A DNA stretch of 64,000 nt from an uncultured Rhodospirillaceae bacterium (GCA_913020445.1 CAJWAR010000003.1:62001-126000), one strand, 5' to 3'. Shown: positions 17,838 to 27,955, numbered from the stretch's first letter. The notes: generated from the sequence alone by a model not told the origin. Program-made: numbers and translations.

Positions 17838-18818
17838 CTAATCAGCAATATTATCAAGAAACCACTGATAGGTTGCGGCCAGTCCGGCCTCAAGCGATAT
17901 CGTCGACGTCCAGCCCAGCCCCTGCATGCGGCTGGGGTCAAGCAATTTGCGTGGTGAGCCGTCGGGCTTTGAGGTATCAAATTCCAACTCACCCTCGAAG
18001 CCGACTACTCTCGCGATGATTTTGGCGAGCTCTTTGATTGTGACTTCTTCGCCGGTGCCCATATTGATGTGGATGTCACCGCTGTAATGTTTGATCAAAT
18101 GGACCAGCGCGTCGGCGCAATCGTCGACATGGAGGAATTCGCGGAACACCTTACCCGAGCCCCAAATCGGCATCGTCTGGTCGCCGTTGACTTTGGCGAT
18201 ATGGGCTTTATGCATCAGCGCCGGGATAACGTGACTGCTTTCGAGTTCGAAATTATCACCCGGCCCGTAGAGGTTGTTGGGCTGGGCCGAGATATAGTCG
18301 CAGCCATATTGCTTGCGGTAGGCCTCGCACATTTTGATGCCGGCGATTTTGGCGATGGCATACCACTCATTGGTCGGCTCCAGCGGTCCGGACAGCAGCG
18401 TTTCCTCGGCCATCGGCTGGGCGGCCTCACGGGGGTAGATGCAGGCTGAGCCTAAAAATAACAGCTTCTCAACTTCATTTTGATGGGCTGCCTCGATGAT
18501 GTTGCTCTCGATCGCAATGTTATTATAGATGAACTCCGCCGGCCGGGTTGAATTAGCGAGAATGCCGCCAACCGTGGCCGCGGCGATGACCACCACATCA
18601 GGCTTATTTGCCGCCAGCCATTGATTGACGGCGGCCTGATCAATGAGATCAAGTTCGCTGTGAGACGTGGTCAGAATTTTGCAGTTTTCAGTGGTCAATC
18701 TGCGCACCGTGGCGCCGCCGACCATGCCGGAAGCACCGGCGACCCAGACTTTCTTGCCGCTTAGGTCGAACGGTTCGGCGAGTTTGATATCGGTGGCGCT
18801 ACTGTCCATCACCGCCAT
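17838..18818 (-). CDS. fcl: GDP-L-fucose synthase
   Basis: 326 residues, the normal length for Fcl/WcaG. It is an extended short-chain dehydrogenase with the NADP-binding [11 protein letters not shown] motif near residues 29-39, GSACIYP in the middle and the catalytic Tyr-x3-Lys in WYAIAKIAG. It epimerises and reduces GDP-4-keto-6-deoxymannose to GDP-L-fucose, the step after Gmd, whose gene it overlaps by about 20 bases (11 if the Met at codon 4 is used). The coupling strongly supports the assignment. It is the last gene of the nucleotide-sugar operon and is followed by two hairpins. Confidence 0.93.
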   Translation of the reverse strand: MAVMDSSATDIKLAEPFDLSGKKVWVAGASGMVGGATVRRLTTENCKILTTSHSELDLIDQAAVNQWLAANKPDVVVIAAATVGGILANSTRPAEFIYNNIAIESNIIEAAHQNEVEKLLFLGSACIYPREAAQPMAEETLLSGPLEPTNEWYAIAKIAGIKMCEAYRKQYGCDYISAQPNNLYGPGDNFELESSHVIPALMHKAHIAKVNGDQTMPIWGSGKVFREFLHVDDCADALVHLIKHYSGDIHINMGTGEEVTIKELAKIIARVVGFEGELEFDTSKPDGSPRKLLDPSRMQGLGWTSTISLEAGLAATYQWFLDNIAD

Positions 18819-19857
18819 TCCGCATCAATTCTAAATCACTTTTAACCATATCGCTGACCAGTTCGGCGAAGGGCGTGGTGTGCTGCCAACCGAGCTTTTC
18901 AAGCGCTTTGGAGGGATCACCCAACAGGGTCTCAACCTCGGTCGGCCGGAAATAGCGGGAATCGATCTCAACCAGTACATCGCCGCTGGCGTCATCCACG
19001 CCCTGTTCCTCGATGCCGCTGCCTTGCCAGACTATTTTGCGGCCGATCTCGGCGAAAGACAGCTCGACGAACTCACGGACCGAGTGCTGTTCACCGGTCG
19101 CAAGCACGTAGTCATCGGGCTCATCTTGCTGCATGATGCGCCACATTCCCTCAACATAATCCTTGGCGTGGCCCCAATCCCTGAGGGCGTCGATATTGCC
19201 GAGATAAAGCTTGTCCTCAAGGCCGAGTTCAATGGCGGCGACGGCGCGGGTGATTTTGCGGGTGACAAAGGTTTCACCGCGGATTGGGCTCTCATGGTTG
19301 AACAGGATGCCGTTCGACGCATGCATGCCATAAGCCTCCCGGTAATTAACCGTGATCCAATAGCCATAGAGCTTGGCGGCGGCGTAAGGGCTCCTGGGAT
19401 GAAACGGGGTGGTTTCGGATTGCGGGGTTTCGACAACTTTGCCGTAGAGCTCGGATGTAGAAGCTTGATAAAACCGGGCGGTTTTTTCCAGGCCTAAAAT
19501 TCGAATGGCTTCAAGCAGGCGTAGCGGACCAATACCATCCGAATTGGCGGTATATTCTGCGGTTTCGAAACTTACTTGGACATGGCTTTGCGCGGCGAGG
19601 TTATAAATTTCATCCGGTTGAACTGACTGGACGAGCCGGATCAAATTGGTCGCATCCGTCATATCGCCGTAATGCATGAAAAAATTGGTGCCTTCGATAT
19701 GGGGGTCGGTATAGAGATGATCGACACGGCCGGTGTTAAATGATGACGAGCGGCGTTTGATGCCATGCACTTCATAGCCTTTGGTCAGCAGTAACTCAGC
19801 GAGATAGGCCCCATCCTGTCCAGTGACTCCGGTGATAAATGCTTTCTTTTGGGTCAA
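18799..19857 (-). CDS. gmd: GDP-mannose 4,6-dehydratase
   Basis: About 352 residues. The N-terminus carries the NADP motif [15 protein letters not shown], and the catalytic Tyr-x3-Lys lies in [12 protein letters not shown]. The C-terminal part includes [16 protein letters not shown], a Gmd hallmark. It converts GDP-mannose to GDP-4-keto-6-deoxymannose, the substrate for Fcl. There is no ATG near the conserved start. Of two TTG codons, the one at 19857 lies nine bases after GGAG and gives a typical N-terminus; the TTG at 19863 would be too close to the ribosome binding site. It lies 19-25 bases after wecC in the operon. Confidence 0.94.
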   Translation of the reverse strand: MTQKKAFITGVTGQDGAYLAELLLTKGYEVHGIKRRSSSFNTGRVDHLYTDPHIEGTNFFMHYGDMTDATNLIRLVQSVQPDEIYNLAAQSHVQVSFETAEYTANSDGIGPLRLLEAIRILGLEKTARFYQASTSELYGKVVETPQSETTPFHPRSPYAAAKLYGYWITVNYREAYGMHASNGILFNHESPIRGETFVTRKITRAVAAIELGLEDKLYLGNIDALRDWGHAKDYVEGMWRIMQQDEPDDYVLATGEQHSVREFVELSFAEIGRKIVWQGSGIEEQGVDDASGDVLVEIDSRYFRPTEVETLLGDPSKALEKLGWQHTTPFAELVSDMVKSDLELMRNGGDGQ

Positions 19858-19882
19858 TTCCAATTACTCCCAAATTGTGATG

Positions 19883-21139
19883 TTACGATTTTATCCGCCA
19901 AACGCCGCGTGTATCAATAAGGCTCTTGCCGTTCAATAATGCAGTCTGATCAGTTTCTTTAAACTCGCGGTGGTCCGTCAATAAGAGCACCGTATCCGCT
20001 TTCTGCACAGCTTTTTCGAACGCCAGAAGTGTAACGTTTTTATGCGCCGCTAAGGAAGCCGGCAGTTCAGTAATATTAGGTTCAACCACTAAAATATCGC
20101 CATCATGCTGTGCCGCCAGCTTTTCGACAATCGCCATTGCCGGACTTTCGCGCAAATCATCGATATCAGCTTTATAAGCGAGGCCCAGACACGCAATCGC
20201 GGAATTGGCCGGGGCAGCAGCAAGAGTTCGTTCGATCACCCAATCCGGCTTGCCGTCATTAACCTGGCGTGACGCTTGGATAAGCGGCGTTTGGTCAGCG
20301 GCAGATTCGACAATAAACCAGGGATCGACCGCAATACAGTGACCACCGACACCGGGCCCGGGCTGCAAAATTTCGACCCGGGGATGAAGATTGGCGAGAT
20401 CGATCATCTGCCAGACATCTATATCCAGCTGATCGCAGACCAGCGACATTTCATTGGCGAAAGCGATATTGGTGTCGCGGTAGGCGTTCTCGGCGAGTTT
20501 GACCAATTCCGCGGTTTGCGCATTGGTTAAATGACAAGAGCCATTGACGAACAGGCTGTAAAGATCGCGCGCCCGTTGGCTGCAAATATCAGAAAGCCCG
20601 CCGATAACCCGGTCATTGTCGACGAGCTCGATCAGCACGCGGCCCGGCAAAACGCGCTCCGGGCTGTGGGCGATGTTGATATCAGGATCGCTTATGTCTG
20701 GGGCGGGAAAGCTTAGATCGGGACGGGCGGCAGTCAACCATTCGGCAATCTGTGCAGTCGTGCCAACCGGCGACGTTGATTCGAGAACCACCAGATTACC
20801 TTTGGCCAGCACCGGCGCCAGCGCGTTCGTCGCTTGCTCCAAAAATGTCAGATCGGGTTTGTTGTTCGCTTTGAAAGGCGTCGGCACGGCGATAATAAAC
20901 GCGTCTGCCGGTTCCGGCGAGGTGGCAGCACTAAGTTTGCCAGATGACACTGCGCTCCGAACCAGAATATCCAAATCCGGCTCGACAATATGGATATCGC
21001 CTTGATTGATGGTCTCGACGATTTCGCTATTTACATCGACACCGAGGACATCAATGCCGCGATTGGCAATGACGGCGGCGGTTGGCAGGCCGACATAGCC
21101 CAAGCCAATGACCGATACTTTGTTAAACTCAATTGTCAC
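19883..21139 (-). CDS. wecC: UDP-N-acetyl-D-mannosamine dehydrogenase
   Basis: 418 residues of the UDP-glucose/GDP-mannose dehydrogenase family. The NAD-binding motif [12 protein letters not shown] is at residues 12-23, the helical middle domain contains [14 protein letters not shown], and the active-site Cys is in [16 protein letters not shown]. The C-terminal domain has [18 protein letters not shown]. The family oxidises a C6 alcohol to a carboxylate in two NAD-dependent steps. Pairing with wecB directly upstream (11-base overlap) points to UDP-ManNAc as substrate, giving UDP-ManNAcA. A UDP-GlcNAc dehydrogenase (WbpA-like) is the closest alternative. The start codon is GTG. Confidence 0.88.
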   Translation of the reverse strand: MTIEFNKVSVIGLGYVGLPTAAVIANRGIDVLGVDVNSEIVETINQGDIHIVEPDLDILVRSAVSSGKLSAATSPEPADAFIIAVPTPFKANNKPDLTFLEQATNALAPVLAKGNLVVLESTSPVGTTAQIAEWLTAARPDLSFPAPDISDPDINIAHSPERVLPGRVLIELVDNDRVIGGLSDICSQRARDLYSLFVNGSCHLTNAQTAELVKLAENAYRDTNIAFANEMSLVCDQLDIDVWQMIDLANLHPRVEILQPGPGVGGHCIAVDPWFIVESAADQTPLIQASRQVNDGKPDWVIERTLAAAPANSAIACLGLAYKADIDDLRESPAMAIVEKLAAQHDGDILVVEPNITELPASLAAHKNVTLLAFEKAVQKADTVLLLTDHREFKETDQTALLNGKSLIDTRGVWRIKS

Positions 21140-22247
21140 GCGTTAACTCCGTCACAATTCTCTCGCTCGCCTTGCCATCGCCGTAAGGGTTATGCGCTTG
21201 CGACATCTGGAGGTAGTGATCTTCGTTATCAAGTAAAGTCATTGTTTCTTCTACTATTTTCCGCTCAACAGTGCCAACAAGTTTGACCGTTCCGGCGTCG
21301 ACCGCTTCCGGACGTTCGGTGACATCGCGCATCACCAGAACCGGTTTGCCGAGCGACGGCGCTTCTTCCTGAATGCCGCCTGAATCAGTAATAACGAGAT
21401 GCGCCGCCTTCATCAAATAAACGAACGGCAGATATTCCTGCGGCTCGATCAGATGAATGTTGGCAAGCTTGCCGAGCTGGCGATTGACCGGTTCCTGAAC
21501 ATTGGGATTGAGGTGAACCGGGTAGATTATTTGCACATCATCACGCGCCGCCAATTGGGCGAGGGCGCTGCAAATGCGCTCGAAGCCATCACCAAAATTT
21601 TCGCGGCGGTGACCGGTGACGAGGATCAGTTTTTTGGCTTTATCCAAATCCGGCAGTTGCGAGGCCGCTTGGTCACGGACAGTCGCGTCGCTATCGAGCT
21701 GGTCACAAACTTGCAGCAAAGCATCAATGACCGTATTGCCGGTGACGATGATACCTGATTGCGGGGCGCCACACTTAAGCAGGTTTTGCGCAGCTGATTC
21801 TGTCGGTGCAAAATGCAGGTCACAAATCGTATCGGTCAGCCGCCGGTTCATCTCTTCCGGCCATGGGGCGTAAATATTACCGGTGCGCAATCCGGCCTCG
21901 ACATGGCCGACCGGGATTTTTTGATAAAACGCGGCCAGCGACGCGGCAAAACTCGTCGTCGTATCACCATGCACCAGGACCCGATCCGGCTGATAGTCAT
22001 TTAATACTTGTTCGAGCCCCTCAATGGCGGCGGTCGTTATATGCGTCAGGTCTTGATTCTCCGCCATGATATCGAGATCGAATGCAGGTTTAATATCAAA
22101 CAGCGAGAGCACTTGGTCGAGCATATCGCGGTGCTGGGCGGTTACACAGACTGCGTGCTCGATGCTATTTTCTGCATCAAGAGCCTTTACCACTGGCGCC
22201 ATTTTAATAGCTTCGGGCCGTGTGCCAAATATCGATAGTATTTTCAC
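21129..22247 (-). CDS. wecB: UDP-N-acetylglucosamine 2-epimerase (non-hydrolysing)
   Basis: 372 residues, the usual length. Family landmarks are [17 protein letters not shown] at the start, [32 protein letters not shown] and [22 protein letters not shown]. It interconverts UDP-GlcNAc and UDP-ManNAc in the cytoplasm, supplying the substrate for WecC. It heads the minus-strand operon wecB - wecC - gmd - fcl and starts with GTG. The 220-base gap upstream, shared with the divergent PDZ gene, should hold the promoter, although I see no clear -35/-10 pair. Confidence 0.93.
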   Translation of the reverse strand: MKILSIFGTRPEAIKMAPVVKALDAENSIEHAVCVTAQHRDMLDQVLSLFDIKPAFDLDIMAENQDLTHITTAAIEGLEQVLNDYQPDRVLVHGDTTTSFAASLAAFYQKIPVGHVEAGLRTGNIYAPWPEEMNRRLTDTICDLHFAPTESAAQNLLKCGAPQSGIIVTGNTVIDALLQVCDQLDSDATVRDQAASQLPDLDKAKKLILVTGHRRENFGDGFERICSALAQLAARDDVQIIYPVHLNPNVQEPVNRQLGKLANIHLIEPQEYLPFVYLMKAAHLVITDSGGIQEEAPSLGKPVLVMRDVTERPEAVDAGTVKLVGTVERKIVEETMTLLDNEDHYLQMSQAHNPYGDGKASERIVTELTRDN

Positions 22248-22467
22248 CGCGTACTACCTACTGTAAATCAGGTTTTGAATGTTTCAATTCAGCGATATAT
22301 AGAGTGAATAAAGCGCTGCTGGCTTATTCGCAAGGGCGTATCTATTAGGAAAGTCATTGAATCATCACTATTTTTTCAAATAAGGTCTATTGTTTGGATA
22401 AATATAAGTCGTTAGGTTTTAAGAGCCCCGCCAATTTTTGGCTTTATTTGCTGAGTAAGCTATCGAA

Positions 22468-23169
22468 ATGAAAATTCGGTTGACGAAAAAAATATTGGTA
22501 ATACTTGGCGTGATGGCCGTCGGGACGGGTTCCGCACGGGCTGAAACGGGATTTCTCGGCCTTGAAGTGCAAGGGTTCGATAAAAAAGTCGCCAAAATTC
22601 TTGGCCAGATAGACCAAAACGGTGTCCTGGTGAAAAATGTCGCCATCGGCGAAGCGGGCGCCATCGCTGGATTTCGGCGGGGTGATTTGATCATCGAGTT
22701 TAACCGCCAGAAAATAAGAAATTTCGATGGGCTGTTGAAGGCGGTTATAAAAACCAAACCGCGTCAGAAAATTCCTGTAACCGTGAAACGGAATGGCCGC
22801 ACGGTTAAGCTGATTTTACAATCGGGTACGCGACCGGCCGCCTGGAAAGTCGCCAAAGGATCGTTTGCCAATTATCCCAATATCGGCATCACCGTGGCCG
22901 CCATCACTAAAAAAGTGCGGGAGCAGTTTGCATTGCGCTGGGACTCGATGGGTGTCGTCGTCACCTTGGTCGACAGCAAAAGTAAAGTCGTTTCAACTGG
23001 GTTAAAACCAGGCGATGTGATCGTGCAGGCGAATCTCCAGGAGATTTGGCAGCCTCAACAACTCACAAAGATTATCAGATCGGCTAAAAACGGCGGTAGA
23101 TCAGAAATATTGATCCTGATCGACAGCCCGAATGGCTTGCGCTATTCGCTGCTGCCACTCAAAAAATAA
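22468..23169 (+). CDS. Secreted protein with two PDZ-like domains
   Basis: 233 residues. Residues 1-25 form a Sec signal peptide ending in Ala-rich SARA-E. Two PDZ-like units follow: one around residues 30-115 with VAIGEAGAIAGFRRGDLIIEFNRQKI, and one around 130-230 with VSTGLKPGDVIVQANLQEIWQ. These resemble the tandem PDZ domains of DegP/DegQ, but no trypsin-like protease domain is present and the protein is complete. It is probably a periplasmic protein- or peptide-binding factor, possibly an adaptor or inhibitor of a Deg-type protease encoded elsewhere. It ends 16 bases from the convergent DsbA-like gene. Confidence 0.75.
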   Translation: MKIRLTKKILVILGVMAVGTGSARAETGFLGLEVQGFDKKVAKILGQIDQNGVLVKNVAIGEAGAIAGFRRGDLIIEFNRQKIRNFDGLLKAVIKTKPRQKIPVTVKRNGRTVKLILQSGTRPAAWKVAKGSFANYPNIGITVAAITKKVREQFALRWDSMGVVVTLVDSKSKVVSTGLKPGDVIVQANLQEIWQPQQLTKIIRSAKNGGRSEILILIDSPNGLRYSLLPLKK

Positions 23170-23185
23170 CAGGTAATTTAGGGTC

Positions 23186-23983
23186 TTAGCCTTTGCGCGC
23201 GTCTGCGACCAATTGCTTGAGCGTTACCATGTCGACCGCGCCTGGCACAATCTGATTGCCGATAATAAATCCTGGCGTACCGTTGATGCCCAATCGCTGT
23301 GCCAGGGCGCGATTACCGGCAATAATCTGGCTTATGCTTGATGATTGCATGTCCTTTTTCAGCTGAGCCGTGTTGAGACCAAGCTTTTCCGCCATCCGCA
23401 TGATACGGCTTTCGGTAAAGCCGCCAGTTGATCGGATAAACTCGGTATGCAGCTGAACATACTTTGTTTTGTCCTGACGCCAGGCTGCCAAGGCGGCGCG
23501 GGCGGCGAGTTCTGATTGTGGCGACAGAATCGGAAATTCCTTAAAGACATAGCGGATGTTTTTATCTTCCTCGAGAAGTTTTTTTATGGTTGGAAAAACT
23601 CTTTTACAAAAGCCACAATTATAGTCGAAAAACTCGACAATCGTGACATCGCCTTGGGGATTGCCGCCGATCGGCGAGGTCGGGTCGTTGAATATCATCT
23701 CCCGATAGGTAACTAGATTCTTGAGGCCACGATCTTGCTGTTGGCGTCGTTCCCGTGCCTGCATGTTGCGGATGGATTCGATGATAATTTCCGGGTTATC
23801 GCGCAGATAGTCACCGATAATTTTCTCAATGGCTTTTTTCTGAGAGGCGTCGAAGGGCGTGCTCTGGCCAATAATTTTTGGCGCCGTCGAACTTTGTCCT
23901 TGGGCTTCGGGGATCAAGCCGAACGAAGCGCTCAATAGGAAAACGCTGGTAATTGCGGTAATCACCAAATTTCGAATTTTCAT
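23186..23983 (-). CDS. Periplasmic DsbA-family thiol:disulfide oxidoreductase
   Basis: 265 residues from the ATG at 23983, which follows AGGTAAG by a suitable distance. The frame opens 28 codons earlier, but that segment would precede an otherwise normal signal peptide (residues about 1-28). A helical stretch (about 45-95, DASQKKAIEKIIGDYLRDNPE) precedes the thioredoxin fold, with the active-site Cys123-Gly-Phe-Cys126 in FFDYNCGFCKRVF. The cis-Pro region is INGTPGFIIG. This architecture matches the Com1/ScsM-like DsbA group rather than classic DsbA. It probably forms or isomerises disulfides in exported proteins. It lies 140 bases downstream of a lipoprotein gene with a long perfect hairpin between them. 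Confidence 0.88.
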   Translation of the reverse strand: MKIRNLVITAITSVFLLSASFGLIPEAQGQSSTAPKIIGQSTPFDASQKKAIEKIIGDYLRDNPEIIIESIRNMQARERRQQQDRGLKNLVTYREMIFNDPTSPIGGNPQGDVTIVEFFDYNCGFCKRVFPTIKKLLEEDKNIRYVFKEFPILSPQSELAARAALAAWRQDKTKYVQLHTEFIRSTGGFTESRIMRMAEKLGLNTAQLKKDMQSSSISQIIAGNRALAQRLGINGTPGFIIGNQIVPGAVDMVTLKQLVADARKG

Positions 23984-24072
23984 AAAACTTACCTGTGTTC
24001 CAATTCTCTTACCGTCATCTCTACAAGAGAGATATAGGGCATTGCACGCACAATCGAAACATTTCACGCAAA

Positions 24073-24103
24073 TGTAATAAAGGTATCTGGTACCTTTATT
24101 ACA
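24073..24103. repeat. 13-bp perfect inverted repeat between DUF3047 and DsbA-like genes
   Basis: TGTAATAAAGGTA at 24073-24085 and TACCTTTATTACA at 24091-24103 are exact reverse complements around a five-base loop. It lies 20 bases after the stop of the DUF3047 gene and about 90 bases before the DsbA-like start, both on the minus strand. The stem is A/T-rich and only three T residues follow on the minus strand, so it is a weak intrinsic terminator at best; a dyad operator or an RNA-processing hairpin is equally possible. Confidence 0.65.
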
Positions 24104-24123
24104 ATGCTAACCATTTGCGGCAG

Positions 24124-24840
24124 CTATTTCGCCAGCACATAATCGGCGAAAGCCGCGCTTGTTGGTGTTGCGTTTTTGCGGGCGGCAAAGCCGGCGAACA
24201 TAATTCGAACTTTATGAAACTCATCTTTGGGCCAAAGTCGCTGGTAGATATTGGCCAGGTCGATATTCTCGGTTTGCCATTTGTCGGTTTTATCGATGCC
24301 GCCGCGGGCAATATATTTTGGCAGTTTGGCGGCGCGATCAATGGTGCCTCGAAGCAGGCCGTTGCGATGCCAAATAATTGAAATAGCGCGATCAAAAGGT
24401 GGCGTTATCTGGCCAAGGTAAACCAGCGGCTGGCTGCCCCAGCTGCCGCTTTTGGGATCGCCGCCATGAAAACCGATAATCAGGCGAACCGGGTATTCTT
24501 CACCTTCAAATGAGGGCACATTCCAAGACCAGCTTAAAAACGGCGCCGCCAGCAAGCTGGCCCGTGTGCGTTTGGCGAAGATATAGTTTTGGGCGCCGGC
24601 GGAAATATTCAGCGCAGGTGAGCCATCAATGCGCTCGATGTTAAGATGGCCTGCCAAAAAAGATGATTTTTCCATGCCGTCGACAAACCATTCTCCCGAC
24701 AGGTTGGCTTTCTTAAGGGTGGTGGAGGGGCCAAATATTTCGAGATAGCCCTCAGGCGTGATGCTCGTTGCTGGAATCGCGCAGGCCGAAACCAGCAATG
24801 TGAGGGCAGCTCCAATTAGTGTTACCGCTTTGGCTGACAT
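24124..24840 (-). CDS. DUF3047-family lipoprotein
   Basis: 238 residues. The N-terminal signal has a lipobox-like LLVSAC with Cys at about residue 20, so the mature protein is probably a lipid-anchored envelope protein. The body shows the DUF3047 pattern: FLSWSWNV near residue 105, a following EYPVRLIIGFHGGD, a central SIIWHRNG, and the C-terminal RIMFAGFAARKN. The biochemical role of the family is not known to me. The gene starts 12 bases after the M48 protease gene and is likely cotranscribed with it. Confidence 0.75.
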   Translation of the reverse strand: MSAKAVTLIGAALTLLVSACAIPATSITPEGYLEIFGPSTTLKKANLSGEWFVDGMEKSSFLAGHLNIERIDGSPALNISAGAQNYIFAKRTRASLLAAPFLSWSWNVPSFEGEEYPVRLIIGFHGGDPKSGSWGSQPLVYLGQITPPFDRAISIIWHRNGLLRGTIDRAAKLPKYIARGGIDKTDKWQTENIDLANIYQRLWPKDEFHKVRIMFAGFAARKNATPTSAAFADYVLAK

Positions 24841-24852
24841 GCCACTCCTGCA

Positions 24853-26232
24853 CTATTTCTTGTTTTTCAAATTTTCCCGGGCTGCCGTAATGATGTCTTC
24901 GGCCCGCAGCCAATCGGGTGAACCTCGCCTTAACAGTTTTTTTGCCCGCTCGGCGATACCGATCGCATCGCGGGAGCGGCCTTGCAAAATGGCTTCTTCC
25001 GCCAATGCCCGGGAGCTTTCACCCATTTTCCCAAGCCGTCCATAGGCAATACCCAGCTGCCGCCAGACGGATGGCCGGTCGGCATCTTTATCGACAGAAT
25101 AGAGTAAATTTTCGACAGCTTGCGTGAGCAGGCTCCGATTGTTTGGATCAACGCCGGCCATCTCCACTTGGGCGTGGGCCAATTGTGCTTTTAAAATTGC
25201 TGATTCCGGCAACAGATCGACGGATTTTTGATAAGACGGCAGCGCCAGTTTAAGCTTGCCGTTTTCAAAATAAATTTGACCTTTCAATTCATGAAAATAG
25301 GCATCATTGGGGAATTTGGCGATCAGCGTATCAATGAGCCCGATCGCTTTTTTAAGATTCGGCTGCCGGTAATAGGCGATAGCCCGGGCATATTGACCAT
25401 CCAAAGTATTGCTGTTTTCAGGGTACGCCCGCAAGGTCCGCGTCAAGCCTTGGGTAAAACCAATTAACTTTGCTTTCATGCGGGCGTGGCTCACGCGGTA
25501 GGAATTTGTGATCGGTTTGTCGGTTAACCGTGATTTTTCCAGATGATGCCGAAGGGAATCAATGCGATCCCTGGTCAGCGGGTGGGTGCGGACATAAGGG
25601 TCTTGGTTGCGGACACTTAATAATTCCTGATCTTCCAGCACTTCCATGAATTCGAGCAATCCTTTGGCCGATTGTCCGGTATTATCTAAAAACCGCAAGC
25701 CGGCACGATCGGCAGCGGATTCCTGGGTGCGGCTGAAGCTCATATATTGCCGGGCGCCAACTTGGCCACCCAATTGTATGGCAGCGGCACCGGCATCAGG
25801 CCGTCCGGCGATGATTGCCGCACCGCCCAGCAGGTAGCCAAGCAACACCGCTGCCGAGATGTCTTTTTGGGCGGTTGCGGCTTTAATGAGATGACCGCCG
25901 GAAATATGGCCTATTTCATGAGCCAGCACGCCGATGACCTGACCGGCATTTTTGCTTTTCATAAGGAGGCCGGTATTGATAAAAATTTGTTGACCTCCGG
26001 CTACGAATGCATTGAGCGTGTTGTCATTTACGATATGAATGCGTATGGATGATGGTTCAAGACCAGCGGCTTCTAATAGTGGTGTCGCAAAGACGCGAAT
26101 GGTATTTTCAATTTCGGCGTCACGGATCATTGAAATGCCTTTGGCCTTGGCGCTGGAAGGCAAGAGGACGGAAATAGTCCCGAGTATTAGGATGATTAAA
26201 GAAAAGACGAATAAGTTGATGCGGTATTTCAA
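24853..26232 (-). CDS. M48-family metalloprotease with TPR domain (BepA-like)
   Basis: 459 residues. A signal peptide (about 1-30, ending SSAKA) is followed by a peptidase M48 domain with the zinc motif HEIGH at residues 105-109 and the third ligand Glu171 in QESAADRAGL. The C-terminal half (about 270-450) is a series of TPR-like helices, including AIAYYRQPNLKKAIGLIDTL. This layout is that of periplasmic BepA/YfgC, which degrades or assembles outer-membrane proteins such as LptD. It probably serves envelope quality control. The start codon overlaps the divergent gamma-glutamyltransferase gene by 14 bases, so promoter elements must lie inside one or both coding regions. Confidence 0.88.
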   Translation of the reverse strand: MKYRINLFVFSLIILILGTISVLLPSSAKAKGISMIRDAEIENTIRVFATPLLEAAGLEPSSIRIHIVNDNTLNAFVAGGQQIFINTGLLMKSKNAGQVIGVLAHEIGHISGGHLIKAATAQKDISAAVLLGYLLGGAAIIAGRPDAGAAAIQLGGQVGARQYMSFSRTQESAADRAGLRFLDNTGQSAKGLLEFMEVLEDQELLSVRNQDPYVRTHPLTRDRIDSLRHHLEKSRLTDKPITNSYRVSHARMKAKLIGFTQGLTRTLRAYPENSNTLDGQYARAIAYYRQPNLKKAIGLIDTLIAKFPNDAYFHELKGQIYFENGKLKLALPSYQKSVDLLPESAILKAQLAHAQVEMAGVDPNNRSLLTQAVENLLYSVDKDADRPSVWRQLGIAYGRLGKMGESSRALAEEAILQGRSRDAIGIAERAKKLLRRGSPDWLRAEDIITAARENLKNKK

Positions 26233-27952
26233 AATTTTAGCCCCAAATCTGCGCTTTCATTTAAATAAAGCGTATAAGCAAGGTAGTTCTCGTAAACCCC
26301 GGCGTCAAATCACTGGTGGTTCAGCTGGCGATATCCGCCGCAAATCCCTGGTCTGCGGTTCAATTTTGGGATTGGCCGTAATTTTAACATCGTGTGGTGC
26401 ACCAAAAGAGGAACTGGGATCTGAAGGTTTTGTGCAGGGTTTCATCGGCGGTGTCGCCGCTGATGAACCGCGCGCGGTTTTGGAAGGCCAAAAAATATTA
26501 TCAGCCGGCGGACATGCTGCAGATGCCGCGACGGCACTATATTTTACCCTTGCCACGACTTTACCCTCGAAAGCCAGTCTGGGCGGCGGCGGGGTTTGTA
26601 TGGTCTATGATAGCAAGACAAAAAAAATCGAAGCACTGGATTTTTTAAACCGCGTACCCAGTAAAATTCCAAGCTCTGCCTCACGACCGAGTGCCGTGCC
26701 TGGAAACCCGCTTGGTATATTTGCCCTCCATACCCGCTATGGCCGTTTTCAATGGGCGCAACTGGTTTCAATCGGCGAAAAATTGGCGCGATTCGGGACA
26801 CAAGCTTCACGTTCGCTAATAACGGATTTGAAACCGGTAGCCGGAGCCCTGGTCGCTGATCCTGGAGCCCGTAAGGTATTTCTCCAGTCAAATGGCCAGG
26901 TTATTGGCGAGGGCAACTTTATGCGGCAAATCGATTTGGCGGGAACGCTTTCGAATTTGCGGGCGAAAGGTCCGGCTGATTTCTACCAAGGTAAGTTTGC
27001 AGAGCTGCTGGTGGACGGCGTACGTCAGGCCGGTGGCTCATTGTCGCTGGAAGATTTACGCGCCTTCAAGCCGCAATGGAAAAAAACGATGGTGAAAAAA
27101 ATGGGCTTTCATCAGGTGCATTTTATGCCGCCACCTGCTTCCGGTGGTTTGGTTGCGGCACAAATGTTCGGTATGCTGAATGATAATGATTTATTCGAAG
27201 ACGCGTCGGCACGAGAAAAATATCATGTCTTAGCTGAGACAGCCTTGCGTTCTTATGGTGATCGGGAGGCCTGGTTGCGGGATGATTTTTCGATTGCCAA
27301 TCCACCTAACACGCTGATTTCAGATCGGCATTTAGAAAGTTTGATCAGCAATTACCGGTCAGACCGTCACCTCTCACCGCGCGCCTTCCAGCCGACGCCC
27401 AAGCAACGCGCCGAAAACGCCTCAGCGACTAGTTTTGTCGTCGTTGATCGCGAAGGCTCGGCGGTCGCCTGTACCTTTACCATGAATAATAATTTTGGCA
27501 CGGGCCGTATGGCGCGGGGGACCGGTATCATTTTAGCGGCGGCGCCAACCAGTCGAGGTAAAGGTCCGACGGCGCTCGGGCCGGTAATGGTGCATAACAA
27601 AAGTTCAGAAACATTATTTTTTGCCGGCGCTGCAGCTGGTGGAATTGCGGCGCCGACAGCGCTCATGAACGTGTTTGCCCGCTCCGTGCTGGCAGGTGAA
27701 AAACTCGAAAGCGCCATGGCAGCGAGCCGCATTCATCATGGCGGGGCGCCGGATATAACTTTCCACGAGCCGAAATTGGCGAAATCCGTTACCGCCTACC
27801 TCCGGGAACGCGGTCATCAGGTCGCCGTGACTCCGGTTCTCGGTTTGGTGAACGCGGTTTCTTGTCCTGGCGGCTTGCCGCGTGATCCTGAAAGTTGCTC
27901 GATCATGTCAGATCCCCGTGGCAGCGGATTAGCTGCCAGTGCGAGCGAATAA
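26219..27952 (+). CDS. Gamma-glutamyltransferase family protein
   Basis: 577 residues from the only plausible ATG. The frame opens at 26039, but the earlier part is antisense to the M48 gene. Residues about 1-41 form an unusually long basic N-region, then RRKSLVCGSILGLAVILTSC, which reads as a twin-arginine-like signal with a lipobox Cys. The Ntn-hydrolase core has GGHAADAATAL, GGGGVCMVYD and the predicted autoprocessing nucleophile Thr404 in ASATSFVVVD, followed by FTMNNNFGTG. The family cleaves gamma-glutamyl bonds of glutathione or related peptides in the periplasm. The substrate-side residues are not canonical enough to fix specificity. It ends three bases before the aminotransferase gene. 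Confidence 0.82.
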   Translation: MRYFKILAPNLRFHLNKAYKQGSSRKPRRQITGGSAGDIRRKSLVCGSILGLAVILTSCGAPKEELGSEGFVQGFIGGVAADEPRAVLEGQKILSAGGHAADAATALYFTLATTLPSKASLGGGGVCMVYDSKTKKIEALDFLNRVPSKIPSSASRPSAVPGNPLGIFALHTRYGRFQWAQLVSIGEKLARFGTQASRSLITDLKPVAGALVADPGARKVFLQSNGQVIGEGNFMRQIDLAGTLSNLRAKGPADFYQGKFAELLVDGVRQAGGSLSLEDLRAFKPQWKKTMVKKMGFHQVHFMPPPASGGLVAAQMFGMLNDNDLFEDASAREKYHVLAETALRSYGDREAWLRDDFSIANPPNTLISDRHLESLISNYRSDRHLSPRAFQPTPKQRAENASATSFVVVDREGSAVACTFTMNNNFGTGRMARGTGIILAAAPTSRGKGPTALGPVMVHNKSSETLFFAGAAAGGIAAPTALMNVFARSVLAGEKLESAMAASRIHHGGAPDITFHEPKLAKSVTAYLRERGHQVAVTPVLGLVNAVSCPGGLPRDPESCSIMSDPRGSGLAASASE

Positions 27953-27955
27953 AGA

